Shown piece after piece: positions 15,350 to 23,917 of a stretch of DNA of 64,000 nucleotides. The DNA comes from Curtobacterium flaccumfaciens UCD-AKU. GTDB taxonomy: Bacteria > Actinomycetota > Actinomycetes > Actinomycetales > Microbacteriaceae. Where the stretch lies: the NCBI RefSeq assembly GCF_000349565.1, contig NZ_KB714631.1:103969-167968 (forward strand). The letters are read 5' to 3'. Below the pieces are notes generated by a model that saw only the letters and a program-made list of their open reading frames with translations, was not told the origin of the DNA and made no database searches. Each line of letters begins with the position of its first letter. Within the stretch, counting starts at the first letter, position 1. The position numbers and the translations under genes were made by a program.

Positions 15350-17179
15350 ATGCGCTTCGCCATCGGCGACACCGACTTCCTGCTCGACGGCGAGCCGCAC
15401 CGGGTCCTGTCCGGCGCGATCCACTACTTCCGCGTGCACCCCGACCTGTGGGCCGACCGGATCCGCAAGGCCAAGCTGATGGGCCTCAACACCATCGAGA
15501 CCTACGTGGCGTGGAACGCGCACGCGCCGTCGCCGGGGGAGTTCGACCTGTCCGGCGGCCTGGACCTCGGCCGCTTCCTCGACCTCGTCGCGGCCGAGGG
15601 CATGCACGCCATCGTCCGCCCCGGCCCCTACATCTGCGCCGAGTGGACCAACGGCGGGCTGCCGTACTGGCTCTTCGCCGACGGCTCCGTGGGGGTCCGC
15701 CGAAACGAGCCCGGGTTCCTCGCAGCGGTCGAGACGTACCTGCAGCACCTGGCCCCCGTGCTGGTCCCGCGGCAGATCGACCAGGGCGGGCCCATCGTCC
15801 TGGTGCAGGTCGAGAACGAGTACGGCGCCTACGGCTCCGACCCCGAGTACCTGCGCGCGCTGGAGCAGATGCACCGCGACATCGGGCTGACCGTCCCCTT
15901 CACGAGCGTCGACCAGCCGATGGGCACCATGCTCGAGGACGGCTCGCTGCCCTCACTGCACAAGACCGGTTCGTTCGGCTCCCGCTCCGCCGCCCGGCTC
16001 GAGCGCCTGCGGCAGGCCCAGCCCACCGGCCCCCTGATGTGCTCGGAGTTCTGGGACGGCTGGTTCGACAGCTGGGGCGAGCACCACCACACCACGCCGG
16101 CGTCCGCCAGTGCCGAGGACCTGGACGTCCTGCTCGCCGCCGGCGGCTCGGTGAACATCTACATGTTCCACGGCGGCACGAACTTCGGCTTCACGAACGG
16201 CGCGAACGACAAGGGCGTCTACCGTCCGATCGCGACGTCGTACGACTACGACGCCCCGCTCGATGAGGCCGGCCGGCCGACGTCGAAGTTCCACGCGTTC
16301 CGCTCGGTCATCGAGCGCTACGCGCCCGTGCCGCCGCTGCCCGCAGCGATGGAGCCGGGTGGGCCGGGTCGCCTCGGTCCCGTGGCCGCGTCCGGCGACG
16401 GCCTGGAGGCCCGGATCGCCCCCGCCACGGACCTCGCCGTCCGGCTGGACCGCGTCGCCTCGCTCCGTTCCCTGCTGCCCACGCTCACGACGTGGTCCGC
16501 GCACGACGAGCCGCCGACCTTCGACGCCCTCGGAGCCGCGAGCGGCTTCGTCGTCTACCGCGCCGAGGTCGACCTGCCCGCCGGAGGGGTGCTGACCGTC
16601 GGCACCGAGGTGCGTGACCGTGCGATCGTGTCGGCCGACGGTGTCGTCGTCGGGGTCCTGGAGCGCGAGCACCACGACCGGGCCATCACCCTGCCGCCGG
16701 TGACCGGCACGCTCGAACTCCTCGTCGAGGACCAGGGCCGGGTCGACTACGGCGTCCGCATCGGTGAGCCGAAGGGCTTGATCGGGGGCGTCTCGATCGA
16801 CGGCGTCCCGGTGGCCCGCTGGACGGCGTCCCCGCTCGCACTCGACCCGATCGCGCCGGCAGCCGTCACCGCACTGGCCGAAGCCGCTGCCTCCGGTGGT
16901 GACGTGCTCGCCGGACCGACGTTCGCAGCTGGCTCGTTCGACCTCGACACCGTGGACGACCGGTACCTGTCGCTCGACGGGTTCCGGAAGGGTGTCGCCT
17001 GGGTCAACGGGTTCTGCCTCGGTCGGTACTGGTCGCGGGGCCCGCAGCGGACCCTTGCGATCCCGGGGCCGGTGCTCCGCCACGGTCGCAACGAGCTCGT
17101 CGTGCTCGAGCTGCACGCCGCCGCGTCGCGCACCGCGTGCCTGCTCGTCGAGCCCGACCTGGGCCACACCGAGGCGTAG
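15350..17179 (+). CDS. Beta-galactosidase, GH35
   Basis: A 609-residue GH35 enzyme removing terminal beta-galactose. The N-terminal barrel carries SGAIHYFRVHPDLW near 21-34, the acid/base Glu in ENEYG near 157 and the nucleophile Glu in CSEFWDGWFDSWG near 233. Beta-sandwich domains follow, ending near CLGRYWSRGPQRTLAIPG. There is no signal peptide, so it works on imported oligosaccharides. It is last in the LacI-controlled CUT1 operon. Against free lactose as the natural substrate is the setting among arabinan enzymes, which points to plant galactan or arabinogalactan fragments (inference). Confidence 0.93.
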   Translation: MRFAIGDTDFLLDGEPHRVLSGAIHYFRVHPDLWADRIRKAKLMGLNTIETYVAWNAHAPSPGEFDLSGGLDLGRFLDLVAAEGMHAIVRPGPYICAEWTNGGLPYWLFADGSVGVRRNEPGFLAAVETYLQHLAPVLVPRQIDQGGPIVLVQVENEYGAYGSDPEYLRALEQMHRDIGLTVPFTSVDQPMGTMLEDGSLPSLHKTGSFGSRSAARLERLRQAQPTGPLMCSEFWDGWFDSWGEHHHTTPASASAEDLDVLLAAGGSVNIYMFHGGTNFGFTNGANDKGVYRPIATSYDYDAPLDEAGRPTSKFHAFRSVIERYAPVPPLPAAMEPGGPGRLGPVAASGDGLEARIAPATDLAVRLDRVASLRSLLPTLTTWSAHDEPPTFDALGAASGFVVYRAEVDLPAGGVLTVGTEVRDRAIVSADGVVVGVLEREHHDRAITLPPVTGTLELLVEDQGRVDYGVRIGEPKGLIGGVSIDGVPVARWTASPLALDPIAPAAVTALAEAAASGGDVLAGPTFAAGSFDLDTVDDRYLSLDGFRKGVAWVNGFCLGRYWSRGPQRTLAIPGPVLRHGRNELVVLELHAAASRTACLLVEPDLGHTEA

Positions 17180-17199
17180 CCGCCCGCCCGCGGCCTGGT

Positions 17200-17266
17200 C
17201 AGATCGGGCCTACCTGGTCGAATCGGGCGTACCTGGTCGGAAGTTCCGACCAGGTACGCCCGATTC
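17200..17266. terminator. 23-bp perfect palindrome with an extra upstream half-copy
   Basis: Arms 17220-17242 and 17244-17266 are perfectly complementary 23-mers (core GGCGTACCTGGTCGG) with one base between them. A 20-base direct copy with two or so changes precedes it at 17200-17219. It lies between converging genes. The core recurs at 5119-5170. Confidence 0.75.
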
Positions 17267-17296
17267 CGCTTTCCAGCGCGGGCGTCATGGGAAGGA

Positions 17297-17602
17297 TCAG
17301 TCGCTGTCGAGGGCGTCCAGGTCTGCCAGCGCCCGCTCGGCGTCGGCGATCCGGTCGGCCTCGGGGCGACTCCACCACTCGGGGCCGCGCTCGCCCAGGC
17401 CGTGCTTGGCCAGGCCGTTCCGGTGCCGCGCCGCCGCCAGGGCCTCGTCGTCGCCTGCGCGCTTCGCGGTCTTCACGGCGTTGCGGCCGCGCCCCAGGTG
17501 CGAGCGGAGTGCGGCGGCGAGCTGCTCGGGCACGGCGGGGTCGGTGCGCCGCCAGCGTCGGCCGTCCACGACGAAGAAGTGGTCGTCGGGTTCGGCGGTC
17601 AT
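17297..17602 (-). CDS. Conserved hypothetical protein, small and charged
   Basis: A 101-residue soluble protein. The N-terminal part, DDHFFVVDGRRWRRTDPAVP, then a basic helix with RSHLGRGRNAVKTAKR and a C-terminal GLGERGPEWW segment resemble small proteins I recall from actinobacteria that are sometimes labelled 'biopolymer transporter Tol' without support. No catalytic motif is visible. The ATG at 17602 is chosen because the frame upstream turns into low-complexity shadow. Function unknown. Confidence 0.75.
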   Translation of the reverse strand: MTAEPDDHFFVVDGRRWRRTDPAVPEQLAAALRSHLGRGRNAVKTAKRAGDDEALAAARHRNGLAKHGLGERGPEWWSRPEADRIADAERALADLDALDSD

Positions 17603-17726
17603 GGTCCGAGTCTGCTCCGTCGGTGGTGGGTGGACAGGGGTCGATGAGCCGCGAACGCGTCCGCCCGCCGACCCGGTCGACCTGCTTCGCGGGCATCGAC
17701 CAGAGCGGAGTGCGTGGCACGGGCCG

Positions 17727-17772
17727 ACACACGAACGGCCCGACGTCAGCAGACATCGGGCCGTTCGTGTGT
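17727..17772 (-). terminator. Terminator hairpin after the CsbD-like gene
   Basis: Arms of 17 bases (core CACACGAACGGCCCGA and its complement) with a 12-base loop lie 15 bases beyond the CsbD stop on the minus strand. No other gene is seen in 17603-17786. Confidence 0.75.
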
Positions 17773-17786
17773 TCACGAGCAGGTGC

Positions 17787-17963
17787 TCACTTGTCGTCGA
17801 CGGCGTCCTTCGCCTTCTCCGTCTGCATGCGCGCCTCGCCCATGTGCTGGTCCTTCTTGCCCTGGGCGTGGAGCTCCTGGTCGTCGGTGTGCTCACCGAC
17901 CTTCTCCTCGACCTTGCCCACGATCTTCTGGGTGGCGTCCTTGGCCTTGTCTCCGAGCGACAC
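17787..17963 (-). CDS. CsbD-family stress-response protein
   Basis: A 58-residue, highly charged, Lys/Glu-rich protein. SLGDKAKDATQKIVGKVEEKVG at the start and the later GEARMQTEKAKDAVDD repeat show the CsbD pattern of two amphipathic Lys/Ala/Glu segments. CsbD proteins are induced by general stress; their biochemical role is unknown. The GTG at 17963 is favoured because GGAAGGAA lies just upstream, giving a start at SLGDKAKD as in homologues. Confidence 0.85.
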   Translation of the reverse strand: MSLGDKAKDATQKIVGKVEEKVGEHTDDQELHAQGKKDQHMGEARMQTEKAKDAVDDK

Positions 17964-18070
17964 GGTGATTCCTTCCGGTGGGGGCATCACCGGTGGACCC
18001 GGCGGTGTGTCACCGACAGTACGGACGGAGGTGTACCCCGTTCACTGCGGCAGGACATGTGCGCCGCTGA

Positions 18071-19171
18071 TCAGGGGATGAGGCGGTCGGCCCGGTAGCG
18101 AGCGAACAGGTCCGCGAAGGCCTGTTCGGTCCGACGGAACGCCGTGAACCCGGCGTCTCGGCTCTTGCCCATGTCGGTCACGACCTCCATCGCGCGGCCC
18201 AGGTCGGCGTCGGTGTGCCACCACGAAGCGAGTCGGTTGATGTCGGCCTCGGCGAGACCGTGGCGCTCGGCGATGCCGGCCCACTCGGACTCGTACGGGG
18301 CCATCTGCTCCTCGAGCGGTCGCGGAGCGTCCTGGTAGCCCACCACGCGCGCGGGGTCGACACCGAGGTGCGCGGCCAGGCGCGGCCACATCCAACGCCA
18401 GCGGAAGACGTCACCGTTGACGATGTTGAACGGCTCGTCCGCACCCTCGGGTGACGTCGCAGCCCACACCATGTGCTCGGCGAGGATGCCGGCGTCGGTC
18501 ATGTCGGTCAGGCCGTTCCACTGCGCCTCACTGCCGGGGAACACGAAGTCCAGGTCGAGTTCCTTCGCCAGCGTGGCCTGCACGGCGAGTGTGAGGCCCA
18601 TGTTCATGGCGTTGCCGACGGCGTGCCCGATCACGGTGTGGGAGCGGTGCACCGACCAGGTGAACCCCTGGCGCTCCGCGGCTGCGAAGAGTTCGTCCTC
18701 TTGCGCGTAGTAGAAGTTCGGGGTGTCGAGGCGCGGCTCCTCCTCGTGGAAGGGGGTGTCGGGCATCTCGCCGGCGGCGTACGCCTCGAACGGGCCGAGG
18801 TAGTGCTTCAGGCCGGTGACGAGGGCGACGTGCTCGAGCGGAGCGTGCGACAGTGCCGCGAGCAGGTCGCGGACCATTCCGCCGTTCACGCGGATGTTCT
18901 CCGCCTCGGTGTCCTGCCGCTGCCAGGCGGTGAAGAAGACGTGGGTCGGGCCTTCGTCGGCGAGTGCAGCCGTCAGGCTCTCGGGGTCGCGCAGGTCCGC
19001 GGCGACCGTCCGGACGCCCTGCTCGGCGAGGGGCCGGCGCGAGAGTGCGGTCACGTCCCAGTCGAGCTCGAGCAGGTGGCGCACCAGGGCAGAACCGGTG
19101 ATGCCACTGGCTCCGACGACCAGGGCTTCGCGGCGGGCGGGGGGCTGTTCGGTCGATCCGGTTGCAGTCAT
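18071..19171 (-). CDS. PRISE-type short-chain reductase (progesterone 5-beta-reductase/iridoid-synthase-like)
   Basis: A protein of about 366 residues with an N-terminal Rossmann fold: VVGASGITGSALVRHL (variant Gly motif) near 20-35, then VFFTAWQRQ. The series LVTGLKHYLGPFEAY, TPNFYYAQED, WSVHRSHTVIG and FNIVNGDVFRWRWMWP closely follows the plant and bacterial PRISE enzymes, NADPH-dependent reductases of enones and enals. The Tyr of NFYY is in the expected place of the PRISE catalytic Tyr. ATG 19171 is chosen; ATG 19183 in frame is an alternative. It is a single gene with no obvious operon partner. Substrate unknown. Confidence 0.85.
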   Translation of the reverse strand: MTATGSTEQPPARREALVVGASGITGSALVRHLLELDWDVTALSRRPLAEQGVRTVAADLRDPESLTAALADEGPTHVFFTAWQRQDTEAENIRVNGGMVRDLLAALSHAPLEHVALVTGLKHYLGPFEAYAAGEMPDTPFHEEEPRLDTPNFYYAQEDELFAAAERQGFTWSVHRSHTVIGHAVGNAMNMGLTLAVQATLAKELDLDFVFPGSEAQWNGLTDMTDAGILAEHMVWAATSPEGADEPFNIVNGDVFRWRWMWPRLAAHLGVDPARVVGYQDAPRPLEEQMAPYESEWAGIAERHGLAEADINRLASWWHTDADLGRAMEVVTDMGKSRDAGFTAFRRTEQAFADLFARYRADRLIP

Positions 19172-19208
19172 CCTTCGATGCAACCCACGTTGGACGACAC
19201 GTGTTCCC

Positions 19209-19607
19209 TCACCGCGGACGGCGGATGCGGATCGGACCCTTGGCGGTCGACGGGTCGACGACGGACCCGCCCTGGGTGATCTCGACCTCGCCGCGCGCGA
19301 CCATGCGCCGGGCGGCTCGCCGTGCCGGCTCCATCAGCGGTCGCCAGTCGTCCGGGTCCAGCGAGCGTGCGACCTCGGACGGGCAGATGCTCGAGGTCCG
19401 TGCCCGGGCTGCGAGCAGTTCGTCGATGCGCTGCTCGAGGGCCCGGTCGGTGTCGTCGAGACCGTGCCGGCGACAGGCGCCCGAGCACCACTTCGCCTCC
19501 GGTGCCGCGGACGACGGCATCCGTCGACCGCACGAGGCACAGGTCCGCTCGGCGTGTGCCGACTCCGACGCCGACGCATCGGCTTCCGTCCTGATCGCCC
19601 GTCCCAT
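19209..19607 (-). CDS. DUF3253 protein with N-terminal Cys-rich knuckle
   Basis: A 132-residue protein. Residues around 21-46 carry CASCGRRM and WCSGACRRH, a four-Cys zinc-knuckle-like pair resembling DUF2256. The C-terminal two thirds match DUF3253 (VARSLDPDDWRPLMEP, then RRMVARGEVEITQGG and KGPIRIRRP), a small winged-helix-like domain. The ATG at 19607 has GAGGA seven bases upstream. It is divergent from the GH13 gene. A nucleic-acid role is suggested by the shape but not shown. Confidence 0.8.
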   Translation of the reverse strand: MGRAIRTEADASASESAHAERTCASCGRRMPSSAAPEAKWCSGACRRHGLDDTDRALEQRIDELLAARARTSSICPSEVARSLDPDDWRPLMEPARRAARRMVARGEVEITQGGSVVDPSTAKGPIRIRRPR

Positions 19608-19688
19608 CACCCCATCCTCGTCCTGCCGTCCGCGGGGGTACACAGCGACCACGCACCCGGCCCAGGTGCGCCTGGCAGCATCGGAGCG

Positions 19689-21029
19689 GTGAACCCCGAC
19701 ACCGCCCCCACCCGTCCGTCCGAGCCCGCCTGGGTCCAGCACGTGATGTGGTGGCACGTCTACCCGCTCGGCTTCGTCGGCGCCGAGGTCCGCCCTGCGT
19801 CACCGGTGGGGGAGCATCCGCTCGAACACCGCCTCGACGGCCTGACCGGGTGGCTCGACCACGTCGTCGACCTCGGTCTGAACGGCCTGTTGCTCGGCCC
19901 GGTGTTCGCGAGCTCGACCCACGGGTACGACACGGTCGACCACTTCCGGATCGACCCGCGCCTGGGCGACGACGCCGACTTCGACCGTCTGGTCACCGCG
20001 GCGCACGAGCGGGGCGTGCGGGTCCTGCTGGACGGGGTGTTCAACCACGTCGGCCGCGAGCACCCGGCCTTCACCGCGTTGTCGGAACAGGGCCCCGAGG
20101 CACCGACCGCCGACCTGTTCGCCATCGACTGGTCCGGCTGGCAGCCGGGACAGCCCGTGCCCGTCGGGCTGTTCGAGGGGCACGACATCCTCGTCGCGCT
20201 CGACCACGACAGCCGCGCCACCGAGGACCTCGTGGTGCAGGTCATGACGCACTGGTTGGAGCGGGGGATCGACGGCTGGCGGCTCGACGCGGCGTACGCG
20301 GTGCCGCCGGCGTTCTGGGCGCGGGTGCTGCCACGGGTGCGGGAACGGTTCCCGGATGCCTGGTTCAGCGGTGAGGTCATCCACGGCGACGCGGCGGCGA
20401 TCGCACGCGACTCGACGATGGACTCGCTCACCCAGTACGAGCTGTGGCAGGGGATCTGGCACGGCATCGCGGACCGCAACGGCCACGAGCTCGCGCACGC
20501 GATCGAGCGGCACGACGCCCTGCTCGCCACCTTCGCCCCGACCACGTTCGTCGGCAACCACGACGTGACCCGGATCGCGAGCGCGGTGGGGGAGCGGTTC
20601 GCCGGGCACGCCGCCGCGGTGCTGTTCACGGTCGCGGGGACGCCGGTGGTCTACGCCGGTGACGAGTACGGCTGGACCGGTGTGAAGGAGGAACGCGAGG
20701 GCGGCGACGATGCAGTCCGCCCGGAGTTCCCGGCCGAGGTGCCCGCGCCGACGGACCTGACGCACGCGTACGAGGCGCTCATCGCCCTGCGCCGCCGGAA
20801 CCCGTGGCTGCACCGGGCACACACCGACGTCGTGCACCTGACCAACACCGCCGTGGTGCTGCGCACCGCGACGGCGGACGCCGCCGTGGTGACCGCCCTG
20901 AACCTGTCGGACGACCCCGTCGAGGTGCCCGTGGCCGACGCGACGCAGGTCGAGGCGGGCGGGGCCGATGTCGGGGACGGGACCCTGCGCCTCCCGGCCG
21001 GGGGGTGGGCCGTCCTGTCGCGTTCGTGA
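19689..21029 (+). CDS. GH13 alpha-amylase-family glycoside hydrolase
   Basis: A 446-residue single-barrel GH13 enzyme. The regions are visible: MWWHVYPLGFVGAE near 20-33, LLDGVFNHVG near 113-122, the nucleophile Asp in GWRLDAAYA near 200, the acid/base Glu in FSGEVIHGD near 229 and FVGNHDVTRI with the third Asp near 292. There is no signal peptide, so it acts on intracellular alpha-glucans or maltodextrins. The GTG at 19689 has GGAG close by. The frame continues far upstream, but that part is antisense to other genes. Exact specificity cannot be told. Confidence 0.88.
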   Translation: MNPDTAPTRPSEPAWVQHVMWWHVYPLGFVGAEVRPASPVGEHPLEHRLDGLTGWLDHVVDLGLNGLLLGPVFASSTHGYDTVDHFRIDPRLGDDADFDRLVTAAHERGVRVLLDGVFNHVGREHPAFTALSEQGPEAPTADLFAIDWSGWQPGQPVPVGLFEGHDILVALDHDSRATEDLVVQVMTHWLERGIDGWRLDAAYAVPPAFWARVLPRVRERFPDAWFSGEVIHGDAAAIARDSTMDSLTQYELWQGIWHGIADRNGHELAHAIERHDALLATFAPTTFVGNHDVTRIASAVGERFAGHAAAVLFTVAGTPVVYAGDEYGWTGVKEEREGGDDAVRPEFPAEVPAPTDLTHAYEALIALRRRNPWLHRAHTDVVHLTNTAVVLRTATADAAVVTALNLSDDPVEVPVADATQVEAGGADVGDGTLRLPAGGWAVLSRS

Positions 21030-21030
21030 G

Positions 21031-21071
21031 CAGAAACGGTCGGGTCCCCATCGAGGACCCGACCGTTTCTG
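21031..21071. terminator. 17-bp perfect hairpin between converging genes
   Basis: Arms CAGAAACGGTCGGGTCC and its exact complement with a 7-base loop, starting two bases after the GH13 stop and ending 19 bases before the mmsB stop. It should serve both strands. Confidence 0.85.
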
Positions 21072-21089
21072 CGCACCAAGCGAACAACG

Positions 21090-22271
21090 CTACTTGCGGG
21101 CGGACGCCGCCCGGCGCTTGTTGAACACGTCGAACGCGACGGCGGCGAGCAGCACCAGACCCTTGATCAGGGACTGGAACTCGGTGCCGACACCGAGGAT
21201 CGACATGCCGTTGTTCAGCAGGCCGATGATGAGACCACCGACGATGGCGCCCGGCACGGTGCCGATGCCGCCGGTGACCGCAGCGCCACCGATGAACACG
21301 GCGGCGATGGCGTCGAGCTCGAAGCCGTTGCCGGCGCCCGGAGCCGCCAGGTTGAGCTGGCCGGTGAAGACCACGCCCGCCAGGGCCGAGATGACACCCA
21401 TGTTGACGAAGAGCAGGAACGTGACCCGCTTCGTCTTCACACCCGACAGCTGCGCGGCCAGCGCGTTGCCACCGATCGCGTAGATGTGGCGGCCGAACAC
21501 GGCGCTCCGCATGACGACCGAGTAGATCACCACGAGCGCACCGAGCACGACGAGCACGATCGGGGTGCCGTTGTAGCTGGCGAGCAGGAGCGCCACGTAG
21601 ATCACGAGCACGGCGCCGAAGGCCGTCTTCACGATGAACCAGGCGAACGGCTCGCTCTCGAGCTGGTACTTGCGACGCGTGATGCGACCGCGGAACGCTG
21701 CGATCACCATGACGGCCGCGGCGGCGAAGCCGAGGATCATCGTGAGCGGCTCGTACCCGGTGGTGCCGAAGGACGGCAGGAAACCGGAGCCGAGCGAGCG
21801 GAAGCCGGTCGGGAACGGCGAGATCTGCTGGTTCTGCAGGACGATCTGGGCCGCGCCGCGGAAGGCGAGCATGCCCGCCAGCGTCACGATGAACGCCGGG
21901 ATCCCGAAGTAGGCGATCCAGAAGCCCTGCCAGGCACCGACGAGGGCACCGACGACCAGGCAGAGCACGACCGCGATGGGCCACGGGATGTTCCACTGCG
22001 TGATCATCACGCCGGCCATGGCACCGGTGAAGGCGACCACCGAACCGACCGACAGGTCGATGTGCCCGGCGATGATGACCATCACCATGCCGATGGCCAG
22101 GATGAGGATGTAGCTGTTCTGGACGATCAGGTTCGAGACGTTGATCGGGGCCAGCGTGATGCCGTTCGTGGTCACCTGGAAGAAGATGACGATGACGATC
22201 AGCGCGATGAACAGGCCGATCTGTCGGAGCTGCCCGGTGAGGTAGCCGACGGCGGACTTAAGCGCGTTCAT
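21090..22271 (-). CDS. mmsB: CUT2 multiple-monosaccharide ABC transporter permease
   Basis: A 393-residue permease of the RbsC/XylH type, closest in pattern to GguB/MmsB. It has about ten hydrophobic segments, the conserved [17 protein letters not shown] near 65-81 and [14 protein letters not shown] in the C-half. It is last in the operon SBP-ATPase-permease, and its start overlaps the ATPase gene by 14 bases. It probably imports L-arabinose and related sugars, judging by the arabinose-type operator upstream of the operon. Confidence 0.93.
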   Translation of the reverse strand: MNALKSAVGYLTGQLRQIGLFIALIVIVIFFQVTTNGITLAPINVSNLIVQNSYILILAIGMVMVIIAGHIDLSVGSVVAFTGAMAGVMITQWNIPWPIAVVLCLVVGALVGAWQGFWIAYFGIPAFIVTLAGMLAFRGAAQIVLQNQQISPFPTGFRSLGSGFLPSFGTTGYEPLTMILGFAAAAVMVIAAFRGRITRRKYQLESEPFAWFIVKTAFGAVLVIYVALLLASYNGTPIVLVVLGALVVIYSVVMRSAVFGRHIYAIGGNALAAQLSGVKTKRVTFLLFVNMGVISALAGVVFTGQLNLAAPGAGNGFELDAIAAVFIGGAAVTGGIGTVPGAIVGGLIIGLLNNGMSILGVGTEFQSLIKGLVLLAAVAFDVFNKRRAASARK

Positions 22272-23811
22272 TGACAGGGGTCTCCCGTTCCTGGGTCATG
22301 TACTGCATGAGGACCTCGGGCGTCGCCTCGGAGCGCGGGACGTCGGCCGTGATGGTGCCCTCGGAGAGCGTGTAGATGCGGTCGCAGATGCCGAGCAGTT
22401 CGGGGAGCTCGGAGGAGATCACGATGACCGCCTTCCCCTGGTCGGCGAGCTGGTTGATGATCGTGTAGATCTCGTACTTCGCGCCGACGTCGATGCCGCG
22501 GGTGGGCTCGTCGAGGATGAGCACGTCGGGGTCGGCGTACATCCACTTCGACAGGACGACCTTCTGCTGGTTCCCGCCGGAGAGCTTCCCCGTCACGACG
22601 TCGACGTTCGGCGCCTTGATGTTGAGGCTCTTGAGGAACTGGCTCGCGACCGTGGTCTCCTCCGAGGAGTTCACGAACCCCCAGTTCGCGAGCTTCCCGA
22701 GCGCCGACCCGGAGATGTTCCGCTTGATGTCGTCGATCAGGTTCAGGCCGTAGCGCTTGCGGTCCTCGGTGACGTAGGCGATGCCGTTGTCGATCGCCTG
22801 CGAGACGGTGTGCGTCTTGATCGGCGTGCCGCGCTTGTAGACGGTGCCGCTGATGCCGGTGCCGTACGACTGGCCGAAGACGCTCATCGCGAGTTCGGTG
22901 CGGCCGGCACCCATCAGCCCGGCGATGCCGACGACCTCGCCGGCCCGGACGTTCAGGTTGGCCCGGTGGATGATCTCGCGCGACGAGTCGAGCTGGTGGT
23001 GGACGGTCCAGTCCTCGATCCGCAGCAGTTCCTCGCCGATGACGGGGTTCTCGCGCTCGGGGTACCGGTTCGACAGGTCACGGCCGACCATCCCGCGGAT
23101 GATCCGGTCCTCGGACACGTCGTCGGCCCGCATGTCGAGCGTCTCGATGGTCTTGCCGTCGCGGATGATCGTGACCTTGTCCGCGATCGCCTTGATCTCG
23201 TTGAGCTTGTGGCTGATGATGATCGCCGTCATGCCCTCGGCCTGCAGCGAGCGGATGAGCTCGAGCAGGTGCGCGGAGTCGTCGTCGTTCAGCGCGGCGG
23301 TGGGCTCGTCGAGGATGAGGAGCTTCACCTCCTTCGAGAGCGCCTTCGCGATCTCGACGAGCTGCTGCTTGCCGACACCGAGGTCGACGACCTTGGTGAC
23401 GGGGTTGTCCTTCAGCCCGACGCGCCCCAGCAGCTCGGCTGCCGTCAGGTTCGTCTTGTTCCAGTCGATGAAGCCGCCCTTGGACTGCTCGTTGCCGAGG
23501 AAGATGTTCTCAGCGATCGACAGGAAGGGGCTGAGGGCCAGCTCCTGGTGGATGATGACGACGCCGGCGGCCTCGGAGTCGTTGATGTTGGCGAACCGCA
23601 CGGGTTCGCCGTCGAGCAGGATCTCGCCGTCGAAGGAGCCGGCCGGGTAGACCCCCGACAGCACCTTCATCAGCGTCGACTTGCCTGCGCCGTTCTCGCC
23701 GCAGATCGCGTGGACCTGGCCGCGCTCGACCTCGATCGTGACCCCCTGCAGGGCCTTGACGCCGGGGAACGTCTTGGTGATGTCCCGCATCTCGAGGATG
23801 GTGTCCGCCAT
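22258..23811 (-). CDS. mmsA: CUT2 multiple-monosaccharide ABC transporter ATP-binding protein (two ABC domains)
   Basis: A 517-residue duplicated ATPase. The first domain has Walker [10 protein letters not shown] near 37-45 and [12 protein letters not shown]. The second domain has the degenerate nucleotide loop GLMGAGRTE and signature [14 protein letters not shown], as in RbsA/XylG/GguA. A (GC)-rich alternating tract and a hairpin separate it from the binding-protein gene, so it is probably expressed at a lower level than the binder. Confidence 0.95.
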   Translation of the reverse strand: MADTILEMRDITKTFPGVKALQGVTIEVERGQVHAICGENGAGKSTLMKVLSGVYPAGSFDGEILLDGEPVRFANINDSEAAGVVIIHQELALSPFLSIAENIFLGNEQSKGGFIDWNKTNLTAAELLGRVGLKDNPVTKVVDLGVGKQQLVEIAKALSKEVKLLILDEPTAALNDDDSAHLLELIRSLQAEGMTAIIISHKLNEIKAIADKVTIIRDGKTIETLDMRADDVSEDRIIRGMVGRDLSNRYPERENPVIGEELLRIEDWTVHHQLDSSREIIHRANLNVRAGEVVGIAGLMGAGRTELAMSVFGQSYGTGISGTVYKRGTPIKTHTVSQAIDNGIAYVTEDRKRYGLNLIDDIKRNISGSALGKLANWGFVNSSEETTVASQFLKSLNIKAPNVDVVTGKLSGGNQQKVVLSKWMYADPDVLILDEPTRGIDVGAKYEIYTIINQLADQGKAVIVISSELPELLGICDRIYTLSEGTITADVPRSEATPEVLMQYMTQERETPVNERA

Positions 23812-23828
23812 GTGGACGCCTTTCCGTC

Positions 23829-23848
23829 GTGCGCGCGCGTGCGCGCGC
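23829..23848. repeat. Alternating purine-pyrimidine tract
   Basis: Twenty bases of strictly alternating GT/GC (beginning GTGCGCGCGC) lie 18 bases upstream of the mmsA start. Such tracts can adopt left-handed DNA under negative supercoiling; here the role, if any, is unknown. Confidence 0.6.
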
Positions 23849-23858
23849 TGGTGGAGAC

Positions 23859-23901
23859 GGACTGGAGGCGCGGTGCGCAGCTGGCACCGCGCCTCCGGTC
23901 C
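23859..23901 (-). terminator. Intra-operon copy of the recurrent palindrome
   Basis: Arms of 18 bases (core GGAGGCGCGGTGC) with one mismatch and a 7-base loop lie 16 bases after the stop of the chvE-type gene and before mmsA. The sequence is that of the terminator family, here used inside an operon as an attenuator. Confidence 0.75.
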
Positions 23902-23917
23902 GAGAGATGGGCCCTGA

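Noticed and set aside
17297-17896. Longer N-terminus for the 101-residue hypothetical protein
   Set aside because: The upstream extension passes through a terminator hairpin and the CsbD-like gene's 3' end and reads as low-complexity sequence.
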